Source of the DNA: Betaproteobacteria bacterium
Lineage (GTDB): Bacteria > Pseudomonadota > Gammaproteobacteria > Burkholderiales > Casimicrobiaceae
Length of the DNA stretch: 64,000 nucleotides
NCBI GenBank assembly: GCA_013298145.1
Contig: JAAFJO010000001.1
Location: 248,001-312,000 of the forward strand
Direction of reading: 5' to 3'
Both the position numbers and the translations under genes were made by a program. The notes under the pieces are model-generated. The model saw only the letters and a program-made list of their open reading frames with translations, was not told the origin of the DNA and did not search any database. Position 1 is the first letter of the stretch, and each line of letters opens with the position of its first letter. Below, in pieces: positions 34,905-44,446 of the stretch.

Positions 34905-35858
34905 ATGACTGAACCCGTTTTAGAAGTTGTCTTTCCAAACCTCAAGCGCTGGGCCGCAGGAAACGCTGGCATCCCCTATGTGTGGAGCTTTGAGAGCGGA
35001 ATTGACGGCCCACACGTTTGTATCAATGCGCTAGTGCATGGCAATGAAGTTTGCGGTGCAATTGCGGTGAACGAATTGCTTAACGCATTCGAAACTGGCG
35101 CAAAGCTCGCCCGCGGCAAACTCACCGCCGTGTTTGCGAATGTTGCGGCCTACGAATCGTTTGATCCGAAAAGGCCCTTCGATTCGCGCTGCGTCGAAGA
35201 GGATTTCAATCGACTCTGGAATGAATCAACGCTCAACGGTGATCGACAGTCACGCGAACTAGTTCGCGCTCGCGAATTACGCGCTCTTTACGACAGCGTC
35301 GATCACTTGCTTGATCTGCATTCGATGCTCGAACCTGCCCCACCGATTGCGCTTGCTGGCGATACCGAAAAGGGGCTTGCGCTCGCGCGTGCGATTGGCA
35401 CGCCCGCGCACATCCTTGTTGATTCTGGGCACGCAGCGGGCAAGCGGCTTCGCGACTATGCTGCGTTCGCCGAGCCACGCTCGCCCAAAAGCGCACTACT
35501 GGTTGAATGTGGCCAGCATTGGGAGCGCAATGTGGGTCAGGTTGCCTGCAATGTCGTGCGGCGGTTCTTACGGCATTTCGAAACATTTGATCGAGCGTGG
35601 CTGGACAGCTTGATCGATCCCGAACCCTTGCCGGCACAGCGTGTGGTGGAGATTTCAGAGGTGGTAACGCCCAAGAGCGAGCAATTCAGCTGGGCGCGCC
35701 CACTGCGTGGACTCGAAGTGATCGCCGAGGCGGGCACGCTGCTCGCGACCGATGGCGCGCGTGAGGTGAGAACACCCCATGCCGACGCGGTGATGGTGAT
35801 GCCCGTACCTCATTCTAAAGTGGGGCAAACAGCAGTACGAATCGGTCGCTTGCGCTGA
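34905..35858 (+). CDS. Succinylglutamate desuccinylase/aspartoacylase-family amidohydrolase
   Basis: 317 residues. M14-like zinc hydrolase of the AstE/AspA type. The zinc ligands fit His45 and Glu48 (NALVHGNE) and His139 (LLDLHSM); Glu201 (LLVECGQH) fits the catalytic base. The Arg pocket PFDSRCVEEDFNRLW is typical. It hydrolyses an N-acyl amino acid or similar amide. It could use the product of an adjacent pathway with the divergent aldehyde dehydrogenase, but this is inferred only from proximity. The C-terminal beta domain ends in VPHSKVGQTAVRIG. Confidence 0.85.
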   Translation: MTEPVLEVVFPNLKRWAAGNAGIPYVWSFESGIDGPHVCINALVHGNEVCGAIAVNELLNAFETGAKLARGKLTAVFANVAAYESFDPKRPFDSRCVEEDFNRLWNESTLNGDRQSRELVRARELRALYDSVDHLLDLHSMLEPAPPIALAGDTEKGLALARAIGTPAHILVDSGHAAGKRLRDYAAFAEPRSPKSALLVECGQHWERNVGQVACNVVRRFLRHFETFDRAWLDSLIDPEPLPAQRVVEISEVVTPKSEQFSWARPLRGLEVIAEAGTLLATDGAREVRTPHADAVMVMPVPHSKVGQTAVRIGRLR

Positions 35859-36077
35859 GCCTTTCGAGCGATGCGCAGGTGTGAGTATCACCATGAAGGG
35901 GTTAACGGGCGACCCGGGGTTTTGAGTCTTGTGCCAAGCCTTTCGCGCCAACGCTACCTGTTTCGCGAGCGCTCCAGTCGATTCGCGAATGATTTTTGCT
36001 CGCGGTCGCAAGCGCGTTGCGATTGATACGCCGTTTGCACACAATTCCCTTCATCAAGTCGCCGTAAGGGAAACAAA

Positions 36078-36608
36078 ATGTTGATCTTCCTCGTAAATGT
36101 GCTTCGTGGGACGCCAATCTGGGTGTGGGCGATCCTCGCCGCGCTCGTCAGCGTGGGCCTAAGACAGCTGCGGGCGCGATCAATCAGGCCATGGATGGTG
36201 TTTGTAGCGCCGGTAATTTTCTTGGCGATTGGTGTTTTATCGTCAGGGCGACATGGTGCAGTATTTGCAGCGTGGACTGTGGCCGCGATTGTGGCTGCGT
36301 TCATTGCGGCCGCACGGCCCCGTGGTGGCAATATCCGCTACGAGGCGAAATCAGGGCTGATTCACATTCCTGGCAGCGCAATGCCACTGTTTTTCATGAT
36401 GACGATTTTCTTGATTAACTACGTGACTCAAGTCATGTTTGCGATTGACCCAACGAAGGCGACATCGATTGTTTGGCAAGTTGGTAGCGCCATCATCATG
36501 GGCACACTCACAGGGGTTTTCTTCGGACGATCTATCGCTATTTTTCGACTCAGCCGCGATCATTCAAGCACTCGGGTATCGTCCGGATCAACCCGATCGA
36601 TCCAATAG
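36078..36608 (+). CDS. DUF6622-type integral membrane protein
   Basis: 176 residues, with five hydrophobic segments: 1-12 and 13-28 (MLIFLVNVLRGTPIWVWAILAALVSVGL), 37-52, 62-75, 97-120 and 130-155. RGTPxWVWxIxAxLVxxGLxQ is characteristic of DUF6622 proteins. The ribosome site AGGGAAAC precedes the ATG. Its 3' end overlaps the convergent comEC 3' end by 49 bp, so the last residues (STRVSSGSTRSIQ) are probably not conserved. Function unknown. Confidence 0.75.
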   Translation: MLIFLVNVLRGTPIWVWAILAALVSVGLRQLRARSIRPWMVFVAPVIFLAIGVLSSGRHGAVFAAWTVAAIVAAFIAAARPRGGNIRYEAKSGLIHIPGSAMPLFFMMTIFLINYVTQVMFAIDPTKATSIVWQVGSAIIMGTLTGVFFGRSIAIFRLSRDHSSTRVSSGSTRSIQ

Positions 36609-38998
36609 CGACGGCGTTCGTTTCTTTCGCGCCGCACGTTCTGGAATTGATCCTTCGATTCAATCGTGATCGCGCCGTGCCAGTCAGTTCGATGCACAGC
36701 GATGTTGCGAGCCGCATATCGAGCGAGCACAGCGCCGCGCGGATGACCGAAACGGTTGCGATATCCGGCGTTGATGAAGGCCTGTTTTGGAGAAACGGCG
36801 TCTAGAAATGCGGTGGTCGACGAGGTTGTGCTCCCGTGATGCGGGATGAGCAGGGCGTCAGCGGCAAGCGTCATGGCTGCATCGCGCACGAGCGCCGCTT
36901 CGGTTAAGGATTCGATGTCGCCCGTCAGTAAAAAACTTGCGTTGTTGCTCGATATTTTGATCACACATGAGCGATCGTTTGTCTTTAACCTCGCGTTCGC
37001 ATAGCTTCCGAGCGGTGGATGAAGCACTTCGAAGTCGACGCCGTCCCAAGACCAAGTCTGGCCCGCGTGACAGCCGATGGCAGCGACATTTTTCTGCGTC
37101 GCTGTTTTCACGATTTCTGCGTCGTTGAATACTGAGGTGAGCATCCAAGCCACGGGCATGCCGCGAAGGAGCGAGTTTGCGCCGCCGCTGTGGTCAAGAT
37201 CAAGATGGCTGATGACAAGCCCGTCGATCTGCTTCGATCCGCTTGCGCGCAAATAAGGCGCGACGACTCGCGCGCCTGCATCACTATCGTCTGTCCAGCG
37301 CGGCCCTGCGTCATAGACCAAGGTATGCGAGTGAGTACGAACAGCCACCGCCGTACCCTGACCAACGTCGAGCACGGTGACACGAAAGTCACCTTGCGCC
37401 GGGGGGATAGGCGACACAGTGAACAGCGGGATGCACCAAAGCGCCCCAAGCCAGCGATGCGGTGTGAGCTTAGGTGCCAGTAGCCATGCAACGCCAGCGA
37501 GGGCGAGTAGCACCGCCCAGGACGGCGGGGCATGCTGCGACCACAGTGCCGGCCAAAGTGTTATCGCGCCCTGAAGTCCTGCAGCTAGCGCATCTATCAG
37601 CCAATGAGCCAGGTAAAGCAGCGGATCAAGCGGCAGGATGAGCCAGAGCAGGGTGAGCGGAACCACCAGCAGCGTGATGAGGGGAATCGCCACTGCGTTG
37701 GCGATCGGACCAATCAGTGAAACCTGCTGAAAAAAAGCAAGCGAGATTGGCGCTAGACCCAGTGTGACCGCCGCCTGCGTTTTCAAAACAATGCGGGTGG
37801 CGCTTTCTGGCATCACGCGAAATTGAGTCACGTAAAGCAGTAACAACACCGCGACAAACGAGAACCAAAATCCAACGGCGAGCGCCGCCCAGGGGTCAAT
37901 CAGAAGCACGGTCGTCGCTGCCCAGAGCAGGATGAGCCAAGGCGAGACTTGTCGATTAAGCAAGAGCGCGAGCGCGGCGACGAGCAGCATGTAGCACGTA
38001 CGTTGTGCCGGGACAGCGAATCCGGTGAGCATTGCATACGCGCATGCCACGAGGGCGGCGGCGAGCGCGGCGGCCTTTTGGGCAGGAATCAGGCGAATCA
38101 GCGAGGGTGATCGGCGCCAGACGAAGAACACCGCAAGCGCGATCCATGAGGCAAAAAGTGTTACGTGCGCGCCACTGATTGAAAGCAAATGCGATACACC
38201 GGTCGCGTTAAACAACGCCCAGTCGGCATCGGATATTGCCTGCTGATCACCGATCGCCAAGGCAATGAGCACGCCCGCAAAGCGTTGGTCTTTGAGTGCC
38301 TCCTGCATCCGCGCGCGTAGGCTCTCGCGAGCTCGCTCAACGTGATCCGTGAAGCGCCCGGCGTTTTCATCGAGCCGTTTTGCTAACGAATCCGCTTGAA
38401 TGCTTCCTTGCGCCCGAATATTTCGCTCTAGTAGCCAGGCCTCAAGATCAAAGCCAGCAGGATTGACGTAGCCGTGCGGCCGTTTGAGTCGGACAGTCCA
38501 TCGCCAACGCTCACCAGCGCGGATCTGAGGCAGCGCTTCTCCAGCAAGCTCTTTAATGCTTGGCTTATACCAACCGAGTGCGATTCGTGAGGGCACCCGT
38601 GCGTTTTCGGTGAGCACCCGCTCCACTCGAAACGCAAAACGAATACTGCGCTCATTTCGTTGCGGCATCTCATCGACCACGCCAATGATTTCAATGTCGC
38701 GCCCTTCCCAGTCTCGCGGCAGCTCATCTGCGAGCCGTATGTCAGCGCGAAGCCATGTCAAACTCGCCGCTAGAGTAGCGATTGAGAGCGCAGCAAGTAC
38801 TAAACCAAATAACGATCGCTTGGTCGGCAAGAGCCGTATTGCTAGCAAGGCAACAGCGCTGAGCCCGAGGACGCTGAAAATAACGCCTCGCGCTGGCAGG
38901 GTTGGCACCAGTTGTGCCATCACTGGGGCCATTACGAACGTGATCAGAACGCACTCAGTGCGCCAGCGAAGCAGGAGATTGCCGATTTCTTTCAGCAC
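36560..38998 (-). CDS. comEC: ComEC/Rec2-type DNA internalisation protein
   Basis: 812 residues from a GTG start at 38998. Domain order is N-terminal hydrophobic segments and DUF4131-like OB region (about 30-200), a multi-helix Competence channel domain (about 220-500) containing GVSHLLSISGAHVTLFASW, and a C-terminal metallo-beta-lactamase-like nuclease domain (about 520-800) with LDVGQGTAVAV, ISHLDLDHSGG, LLTGDIE and LLIPHHGS. It carries single-stranded DNA across the inner membrane in natural transformation. No comE/comF partner is adjacent. The 3' end overlaps the convergent DUF6622 gene. Confidence 0.93.
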   Translation of the reverse strand: MLKEIGNLLLRWRTECVLITFVMAPVMAQLVPTLPARGVIFSVLGLSAVALLAIRLLPTKRSLFGLVLAALSIATLAASLTWLRADIRLADELPRDWEGRDIEIIGVVDEMPQRNERSIRFAFRVERVLTENARVPSRIALGWYKPSIKELAGEALPQIRAGERWRWTVRLKRPHGYVNPAGFDLEAWLLERNIRAQGSIQADSLAKRLDENAGRFTDHVERARESLRARMQEALKDQRFAGVLIALAIGDQQAISDADWALFNATGVSHLLSISGAHVTLFASWIALAVFFVWRRSPSLIRLIPAQKAAALAAALVACAYAMLTGFAVPAQRTCYMLLVAALALLLNRQVSPWLILLWAATTVLLIDPWAALAVGFWFSFVAVLLLLYVTQFRVMPESATRIVLKTQAAVTLGLAPISLAFFQQVSLIGPIANAVAIPLITLLVVPLTLLWLILPLDPLLYLAHWLIDALAAGLQGAITLWPALWSQHAPPSWAVLLALAGVAWLLAPKLTPHRWLGALWCIPLFTVSPIPPAQGDFRVTVLDVGQGTAVAVRTHSHTLVYDAGPRWTDDSDAGARVVAPYLRASGSKQIDGLVISHLDLDHSGGANSLLRGMPVAWMLTSVFNDAEIVKTATQKNVAAIGCHAGQTWSWDGVDFEVLHPPLGSYANARLKTNDRSCVIKISSNNASFLLTGDIESLTEAALVRDAAMTLAADALLIPHHGSTTSSTTAFLDAVSPKQAFINAGYRNRFGHPRGAVLARYAARNIAVHRTDWHGAITIESKDQFQNVRRERNERRRYWIDRVDPDDTRVLE

Positions 38999-39098
38999 GC
39001 GTGGCTTAGCCCTTTAAGTCGCTGGAGAAGCTTGCAAGTCATCGACCGTACTTTGGTAGGTACTCTATCCACGCCGAGGGAAATATCGGCGCTTTCGC

Positions 39099-39611
39099 TC
39101 AATCGCTGTTTACGTCGGCGCTCGCAGCCCAATGACCCGATTTCCCGCCACTCTTTTCAAGCAAACGAACTTCACGTAGGCACATACCGCGATCTACCGC
39201 TTTGCACATGTCGTAAATGGTGAGTAAGCCCACACTGGCGGCAGTTAAGGCCTCCATTTCGACGCCCGTGCGGCCAACCGTTTCCGCCGTTACGGCGATA
39301 TGAACTGCGTTTGCATGCGCGTCGATTGCGAACTCAACAGCAACTTTCGTTAGCGGAATGGGGTGAGCCAGTGGAATCAATTCGGCACAGCGCTTAGCGC
39401 CCTGAATCGCCGCGATTCGGGCAATACCCAGTACATCGCCTTTTTTGTGCGTTCCAGCTTCAATGAGCGCGCGTGTCTCGGGCTTCATGAAAATGCTGCC
39501 ACGGGCACGCGCCACGCGGTGTGTTTCGAGTTTGGCGCCGACATCCACCATGTGCGCCTGACCGCTTTCATCAAAATGAGTCAGGGACGAAAGCTGCGGG
39601 GCATCGCTCAT
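39099..39611 (-). CDS. moaC: Cyclic pyranopterin monophosphate synthase
   Basis: 170 residues from the ATG at 39611. Second step of molybdenum-cofactor synthesis, forming cyclic pyranopterin from the MoaA product. Motifs are [45 protein letters not shown] (active site with Lys) and [23 protein letters not shown]. Length matches MoaC. The molybdenum enzymes xdhAB and the iorAB-like pair earlier in the window need this cofactor, though the genes are 35 kb apart. Divergent from the bepA-like gene with 48 bp between starts. Confidence 0.96.
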   Translation of the reverse strand: MSDAPQLSSLTHFDESGQAHMVDVGAKLETHRVARARGSIFMKPETRALIEAGTHKKGDVLGIARIAAIQGAKRCAELIPLAHPIPLTKVAVEFAIDAHANAVHIAVTAETVGRTGVEMEALTAASVGLLTIYDMCKAVDRGMCLREVRLLEKSGGKSGHWAASADVNSD

Positions 39612-39659
39612 GGTGGGATTCAGCAGGAACCGATTCGGGAAATGGGCTATCTTAGCAAT

Positions 39660-41129
39660 ATGAATTCTTCCATCGGTTTTCTCCGCCACAGTGGCGCGCT
39701 GGCAATGATTTGCCTCGTCGCCAGCCCTTCGTTTCAGCTCTCTGCGCAAACACGCTTACCGGAATTAGGTGACAGTTCTGGCGCGTTGGTTACAAGCGCG
39801 CAAGAAAAGCGGCTCGGATCTGAGGCGATGCGTGAGCTGCGCGCGGTCGGTGCGGTGCTCAATGATCCTGAAGTCAACGCGTACTTAAATGAGCTCGGAC
39901 GTCGAATTTTGAAAGCGAACCCCGAGCTTCGGCAATCGTTCGAATTTTTCGCGGTGGGCGACAACACGGTCAACGCGTTTGCGATGCCGGGCGGCTACAT
40001 CGGCGTCAATATGGGGCTGGTGTTACTCACGCAGACGGAAAGTGAATTGGCTTCTGTCTTGGCTCACGAAATTGCACACGTGACGCAGAAGCATTACGCC
40101 CGGCAGCTGGACGATCAGCGAAAAAATTCGTGGATGTCGATTGCAGGACTCGCAGCGGCAATCCTCGCGGCGCGTTCTGGAAACGGCGATGCGGTTCAGG
40201 GCGCGATTTTGGGTTCGCAAGCGGCGCAGGCGCAGAGCTACCTTAATTTTTCTCGAGATAACGAGCGCGAGGCCGACCGAATTGGCTTTCAATATTTAAC
40301 CCGCGCGGGGTTCGACGGCGGCGCCATGGGCAGCTTCATGGAGCGGCTGCAGCGAAACACAACACTCAATGACTCGGGCAGCGTACCCGGCTATCTGCGC
40401 ACCCATCCGCTCACCATTGATCGCGTGGGCGAAGCGAAATCACTCGCATCCAACGTTGCGCCGCGTCTCGCGCGAGAGAGTGAGGACTATCACTACGTTC
40501 GCGCATTGCTGCGCAGCTACGTTGGCGATAGTGCGGATGCCGTGAGGCACTTTGAGGCGGTGCTCAGTGATCGTAAGTTCACCAGTGAGGCGGTGGCTCG
40601 GTACGGGCTCGCCGCGTCGCTCTTGCGCACGCGCGATTTTGAGCGCGCCAAACGTGAAATCGCAAGCATTCGTGCGAAGAACGTTGAGCACCCGATGGTC
40701 GAAGCGCTGCTCGGCCAGCTCTACTTGCAGAGTGACGACGTTCCAGGGGCGGTGGCGCAACTGGAGCGCGCATTCCAGCGCTACCCCAACCATATGCAGC
40801 TGGCGTACGATTTACCGGAAGCGCTAATTCGCGCGAAAAACCCGAAGCGCGCGCTTTCGTTGCTGGAATCCACCCTGTCGAAATTTCCCAATGATCCGCA
40901 GCTCTATGCGCTTGCAGCGCGGGCGAGCGCCGATTTGGGGCTGAAGCAAAAGCAACACAAAAACCTGGGTGAGCAGTATTACCTCCAAGGCGCGCTACGG
41001 GCGGCGATCGATCAGTTCGATCTTGCCTCCAAAGCAAACGATGGCGATTACTACCAAGCAAGCTTTGTGGAGGCTCGGGCGCGCGAAGTAAAGCGCGAAC
41101 TTGCACAGCTCAATTCGGAGCGGCGATAG
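39660..41129 (+). CDS. bepA: BepA-like M48 metalloprotease/TPR protein
   Basis: 489 residues from the ATG at 39660; the frame extends upstream to 39363 inside moaC but has no signal there. Signal peptide followed by [22 protein letters not shown]48 domain with [13 protein letters not shown] (HExxH near 136) and the third ligand in [13 protein letters not shown]-terminal TPR repeats (about 250-480) such as [20 protein letters not shown]. It is a periplasmic protease/chaperone for outer-membrane protein assembly (BepA/YfgC). Length (487 in E. coli) agrees. Confidence 0.9.
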   Translation: MNSSIGFLRHSGALAMICLVASPSFQLSAQTRLPELGDSSGALVTSAQEKRLGSEAMRELRAVGAVLNDPEVNAYLNELGRRILKANPELRQSFEFFAVGDNTVNAFAMPGGYIGVNMGLVLLTQTESELASVLAHEIAHVTQKHYARQLDDQRKNSWMSIAGLAAAILAARSGNGDAVQGAILGSQAAQAQSYLNFSRDNEREADRIGFQYLTRAGFDGGAMGSFMERLQRNTTLNDSGSVPGYLRTHPLTIDRVGEAKSLASNVAPRLARESEDYHYVRALLRSYVGDSADAVRHFEAVLSDRKFTSEAVARYGLAASLLRTRDFERAKREIASIRAKNVEHPMVEALLGQLYLQSDDVPGAVAQLERAFQRYPNHMQLAYDLPEALIRAKNPKRALSLLESTLSKFPNDPQLYALAARASADLGLKQKQHKNLGEQYYLQGALRAAIDQFDLASKANDGDYYQASFVEARAREVKRELAQLNSERR

Positions 41130-41133
41130 CTTG

Positions 41134-41221
41134 CTAGCCTTCGTTGAATAGGGGCTAAAGATCATTTTCTCTTTTACATGACTTACGCTTTTATTTTCAA
41201 CTAGCCGGAATATATTCAGGC
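41134..41221. repeat. TAGCCC hairpin family, copy 6
   Basis: Left: CTAGCC (41134-41139), AT-rich loop, GGGGCTAAAG (41151-41160). Right: GCC, g, GAATATATTC palindrome, a, GGC (41204-41221). Middle contains ATGACTTACGCTTTT, which recurs at 48003-48017. Confidence 0.55.
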
Positions 41222-41251
41222 GAAACGTTAGTTAGTCTTTATCTTTTCGAG

Positions 41252-41372
41252 GCAAAAAAAACCCGCCGAAGACGGCGGGCTAGTCCCAAAACGCCTGATA
41301 AGACCGGAGGTGTATCGAGGGGTGGCGTTAAGGGTACAAGCAGATCGGCATCAAATACTCAATCTGCGTGCA
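41252..41372 (-). ncRNA. Candidate trans-acting small RNA with anti-Shine-Dalgarno loop
   Basis: Minus strand, about 120 nt from a predicted start near 41372 to the T-run at 41254. Parts in order: hairpin I GCAGAT/ATCTGC (41340-41367, loop 16 nt); hairpin II AACGCC/GGCGTT (41290-41329), whose 28-nt loop exposes CACCCCTC and ACACCTCC, complements of ribosome-binding sites; then a rho-independent terminator CCCGCCG, loop tctt, CGGCGGG followed by eight T. No ATG-ribosome site pair suggests a peptide. It lies between the spy-like gene (with its own terminator) and bepA. I infer an Hfq-dependent-type regulator; neither expression nor targets are shown. Confidence 0.6.
41262..41279 (-). terminator. 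Rho-independent terminator of the small-RNA candidate
   Basis: CCCGCCG, loop of four, CGGCGGG; on the minus strand it is followed by TTTTTTTT (complement of 41254-41261). Confidence 0.9.
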
Positions 41373-41378
41373 GGGTGA

Positions 41379-41407
41379 ACTGTACGAATATTCCATTGTC
41401 ATGTCAA
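41379..41407 (-). promoter_or_regulatory. Sigma-70-like promoter of the small-RNA candidate
   Basis: TTGACA (complement of 41402-41407), 17 nt, TACAGT (complement of 41379-41384) on the minus strand: a consensus -35, ideal spacing and 4 of 6 bases in the -10. Predicted start near 41372. Confidence 0.65.
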
Positions 41408-41567
41408 GTGCTCTATCGATATCTGATGGAAAGTTCAGAGAAATGAGAGAACGCTGCGGCGCAGCGCCGAACCGCTGAACCGATGGGCTCGCTTTGCCCT
41501 CGCGTGAATGGAATTCAACCAGATGGGTTATCCGCGCCAATGAGAAAGACCAGCGCCGGAATAAAAG

Positions 41568-41587
41568 AAGCCCGCAAAAGCGGGCTT
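41568..41587 (-). terminator. Terminator of the spy-like gene
   Basis: AAGCCCGC, loop of four, GCGGGCTT, then on the minus strand CTTTTAT. It lies 100 nt after the spy-like stop. Confidence 0.85.
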
Positions 41588-41686
41588 AAGGGAACATGAA
41601 CATTCGTCAGTGACCTAGAAAGAAATACCTTTCGCTCAGCATCCCTTTCCATTGACCGCAACGCTCCACACGCGCGAAACTGTTTC

Positions 41687-42193
41687 TTACGATCCAGTGC
41701 CGCCCATGCGTTGCATACGGTTAATGAGTTGACTCTTCACTACGGCTTTTTGTTCCGTAGTGAGTAACCCTAAGAACTTCGACCATTCTGCAATCGCCGC
41801 TTTGCGCTGCGCGGCATTGGCATCGCGCAGCGATTCACGCTGAGTCAAGAGCATTGCCAGATCAGGATCAGCTTTCTGCAACTCGGCACGCGCCGTGTCG
41901 CGGGCTTTCAGCCGTGCGTCTCGGCCTGCATCCATCGCGCTACGCGTCGCAGCTTGCGCGGCGCTGAATTGCGCCTCTTGCGTCGCGTTGAGATTCAATT
42001 TGCTCTTGAGCGCTTCCATGCGCTTTGCAAAATGAGCCTCGCCTTTGCCTGCGTGACCGGGGCCGCCGTGCGCGCCCATGCGAGCGCCTTGCATGCCAGG
42101 GCCAGCGGGTTGGGCGACAGCAAGCGCAGAACCAAGCGCAAGCGATGCGATGAGTGCGGCGCTAGAAAATTTTGAGCTGAAGCGAGATTTCAT
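41687..42193 (-). CDS. Spy/CpxP-like periplasmic protein
   Basis: 168 residues from the ATG at 42193 (the frame is open to 42298 without a signal). Signal peptide KSRFSSKFSSAALIASLALGSALAVA, then a Gly/Met-rich linker, then a helical body with LNLNATQEAQFSAAQAA and LLTTEQKAVVKSQL, the LTxxQ-type repeats of the Spy/CpxP family. Spy-type proteins are ATP-independent periplasmic chaperones; CpxP-type ones inhibit envelope sensors. It is divergent from the two-component pair encoded at 42339-44446, so it is likely its target or feedback factor. Its own terminator lies downstream. Confidence 0.82.
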   Translation of the reverse strand: MKSRFSSKFSSAALIASLALGSALAVAQPAGPGMQGARMGAHGGPGHAGKGEAHFAKRMEALKSKLNLNATQEAQFSAAQAATRSAMDAGRDARLKARDTARAELQKADPDLAMLLTQRESLRDANAAQRKAAIAEWSKFLGLLTTEQKAVVKSQLINRMQRMGGTGS

Positions 42194-42338
42194 GAAGAAA
42201 CTCCGGTAAGTGATGAAGGTGTATCTATGAGTCGATATTTGACGCGCTAATTCCGTGTGGCGGGCGCGCAGGTTGTAAACGCTTGTAACAGCGCTCAAAT
42301 GGCCCGCTCATGCTCTGCTATCGTTGTGGCGAAGCGAA

Positions 42339-43067
42339 ATGATTCAAGCGATGCAGCACATATTAGTAATCGACGACGACCAGCGCCTGCGCGAATTGCT
42401 ACAGCAATTTCTCGCGCAAAACGGCTTTCGCGTAAGCGCGCTGGCTGACGCGCGCGAACTCACGAAGAAAACTGAGCGCGATCCGCCGCACCTCATCGTG
42501 CTTGATTGGATGATGCCGCACGAGCCAGGAATTGACGTATGTAGGCGTTTGCGCAAGCAGGGCGACCGCACGCCGATCATCATGCTGACTGCGAAGGGCG
42601 ACGACGACGAGCGCATCGACGGGCTCGACTCCGGTGCCGACGACTATCTTCCCAAACCCTTCAACCCGCGTGAACTGGTTTCCCGGATTCAAGCGGTGTT
42701 GCGCCGAGTGAGTGAGCGAGCGCCTGGCGCGCCGATTCCAACAGACACGATTGTGAGCATTGGCGCGTGTGAGGTGAACCTTGCGTTGCGAACACTATCG
42801 AAAGCTGGCGTCGAACAAGAGCTCACCACGAGCGAATTCGCGATGCTCAATGTGTTCATCACTCATCCGCACGAACCACTTTCGCGCGAACGCTTGTCGA
42901 TGCTCGCACGCGGCAAAGAGCATGATGTGTTCGATCGGGCAGTGGATGTGCAAGTCTCGCGACTGCGCAAACTGATTGAGCCCGATCCCATCAAACCGCG
43001 CTACATCCAAACGGTCTGGGGACGCGGCTACGTGTTCGCGCCGGATCGCATCGAAGTCAGCGAATAA
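42339..43067 (+). CDS. ompR: OmpR-family response regulator
   Basis: 242 residues from the ATG at 42339 (42351 also possible). Receiver domain with acidic DDD at the start, phospho-acceptor Asp near 56 in LIVLDWMMP, Thr in MLTAKGD and Lys in YLPKPFNPRELV. C-terminal OmpR/PhoB winged helix with RALVLRTLSKAGVEQ-type and RAVDVQVSRLRKLIE, TVWGRGYVF. It pairs with the sensor encoded 17 nt downstream. It probably controls the divergent spy-like gene and porin or envelope genes; the symbol is family-level. Confidence 0.88.
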   Translation: MIQAMQHILVIDDDQRLRELLQQFLAQNGFRVSALADARELTKKTERDPPHLIVLDWMMPHEPGIDVCRRLRKQGDRTPIIMLTAKGDDDERIDGLDSGADDYLPKPFNPRELVSRIQAVLRRVSERAPGAPIPTDTIVSIGACEVNLALRTLSKAGVEQELTTSEFAMLNVFITHPHEPLSRERLSMLARGKEHDVFDRAVDVQVSRLRKLIEPDPIKPRYIQTVWGRGYVFAPDRIEVSE

Positions 43068-43084
43068 ACGTCGCGCGCACCCGA

Positions 43085-44446
43085 ATGAAAGCGTTCTTTC
43101 CTTCCAGTCTCTTTGCGCGGCTCGCGTTGTTGCTCGTAGCGGCCATGGTGATTGGGCTTGTTTCGTTCGGACTCATCTTCCGGCAGGACCGCACTGCCCT
43201 CGTTGAGCGCAATTTCACTGAAGCAAAGGTGGCTCAGATTGAGGCGCTTCGCGCGGCGTTCATTGCGCTACCGGATGATCGCGGCATGAACGTGCAGCGC
43301 GTGGCGCGCGAGTATCGTGTGATTGTGGTGCCGTACGATCGACGTCCCGATATCGGGCAGCCGCCGGGGCCCGCCTTCAAACGTATCGTTGATCGGCTGC
43401 AAGATCGAATTGGAAAAGACGCTGAAATTCGTTGGGGTATGCGCTTCGATCAAGCGGTCGTTTGGATTCGTATGCAGGTGACGAGCGACACCTCGCGCTT
43501 TGTGTGGGCAGGATTTCCGCTGCGTGGCGCAGAGCTCGATCAAGCGCTACCGGCGCGCTTTGGCTACGCGTTGGCTGCGGTACTGCTCGTGCTGCTCGCG
43601 AGCGCGTTTTGGTTCGCGCGACGACTGACGCGACCGCTTTCCGAACTCTCGCGCGCGGTGGCCACGGTGGCACAGGGTAAGCACCCGAGCCCGCTGCCGG
43701 AAGACGGTCCGAGCGAAATCGCTGAAGTCGCCAAAAACGTGAATCGAATGGCGGCAAATCTGGACCAACTCGAAACAGATCGGCGCACCATGCTCGCGGG
43801 CATTTCGCACGACATCCGCACACCACTCACGCGGCTTCGCCTCGCTAGCGAGATATCAGTGAACGATGCGAAGCAACGCCTTGAGATGGTCAACGACATC
43901 AACGAAATTGATCGGATCGTCACTCAGTTCTTGGATTTCGCACGGGGCGAGCCGGGTGAAGCAAGAACCCGAATTCGCGTGGGCGATGCGGTCGAGCACT
44001 TGCTCGCGCGAGCGAGAGCAAGCGGGCATACGCTTTCGCGTGTGCGCGAAGATGCGACGATGGACGCACTCGAAATCGAGGTGCATCCGGCAGCGTTCGA
44101 GCGAATCTTCATAAACCTCATCGAAAACGCACATCGATACGGCAAGCCACCGGTCGAGCTTTCCGTCACGCGCGACGGCGAGATGATTGAGTTCAACATC
44201 ATCGATCAGGGCGCGGGCGTCTCATCCGAAGACGCGGAGCGTTTAAAGCAACCCTTCGTTCGCGGCGATAGTGCGCGCGGTGGCGCAATGGGGGCGGGTT
44301 TGGGGCTCGCCATTGTTGAGCGACTCACTCGCTGGCACGGCGGCTATTTCGACATCGGCCGCAGAGCAGGCGGCGGAAACGTGGCACGGGTGAGGCTGCC
44401 GCTCAGCGCGCTCGCGGATGAATCTGCATCGGACAGGACAAAGTAG
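43085..44446 (+). CDS. envZ: EnvZ-type sensor histidine kinase
   Basis: 453 residues. TM1 at 10-33 (LFARLALLLVAAMVIGLVSFGLIF), a periplasmic domain of about 130 residues, TM2 near 160-180 (FGYALAAVLLVLLASAFWFA), HAMP, then the H-box GISHDIRTPLTRLRLASE with His near 243. The HATPase region has NLIENAHRYG, IDQGAGVS and GAGLGLAIVERL. It phosphorylates the adjacent OmpR-type regulator. Length and spacing fit EnvZ. It ends the small operon; a hairpin-family remnant lies after the stop. Confidence 0.9.
   Translation: MKAFFPSSLFARLALLLVAAMVIGLVSFGLIFRQDRTALVERNFTEAKVAQIEALRAAFIALPDDRGMNVQRVAREYRVIVVPYDRRPDIGQPPGPAFKRIVDRLQDRIGKDAEIRWGMRFDQAVVWIRMQVTSDTSRFVWAGFPLRGAELDQALPARFGYALAAVLLVLLASAFWFARRLTRPLSELSRAVATVAQGKHPSPLPEDGPSEIAEVAKNVNRMAANLDQLETDRRTMLAGISHDIRTPLTRLRLASEISVNDAKQRLEMVNDINEIDRIVTQFLDFARGEPGEARTRIRVGDAVEHLLARARASGHTLSRVREDATMDALEIEVHPAAFERIFINLIENAHRYGKPPVELSVTRDGEMIEFNIIDQGAGVSSEDAERLKQPFVRGDSARGGAMGAGLGLAIVERLTRWHGGYFDIGRRAGGGNVARVRLPLSALADESASDRTK

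Larger units (their letters stand above)
41130..41686. other. 557-bp non-coding region between bepA and spy-like gene
   Basis: It holds a TAGCCC-family pair, a small-RNA candidate with its own promoter-like sequence and terminator on the minus strand, and the terminator of the spy-like gene. A 70-codon minus frame (41328-41540) lies across the small-RNA promoter and is not called as a gene. Confidence 0.7.

Noticed and set aside
35898..35925. CGGG/CCCG hairpin with TTTT after the AstE-like gene
   Set aside because: Only a 4-bp stem; could be a weak terminator but the evidence is insufficient.
41328..41540. 70-codon minus frame between bepA and the spy-like gene
   Set aside because: The promoter, hairpin and terminator of the small-RNA candidate lie across it, and the frame has no ribosome site.
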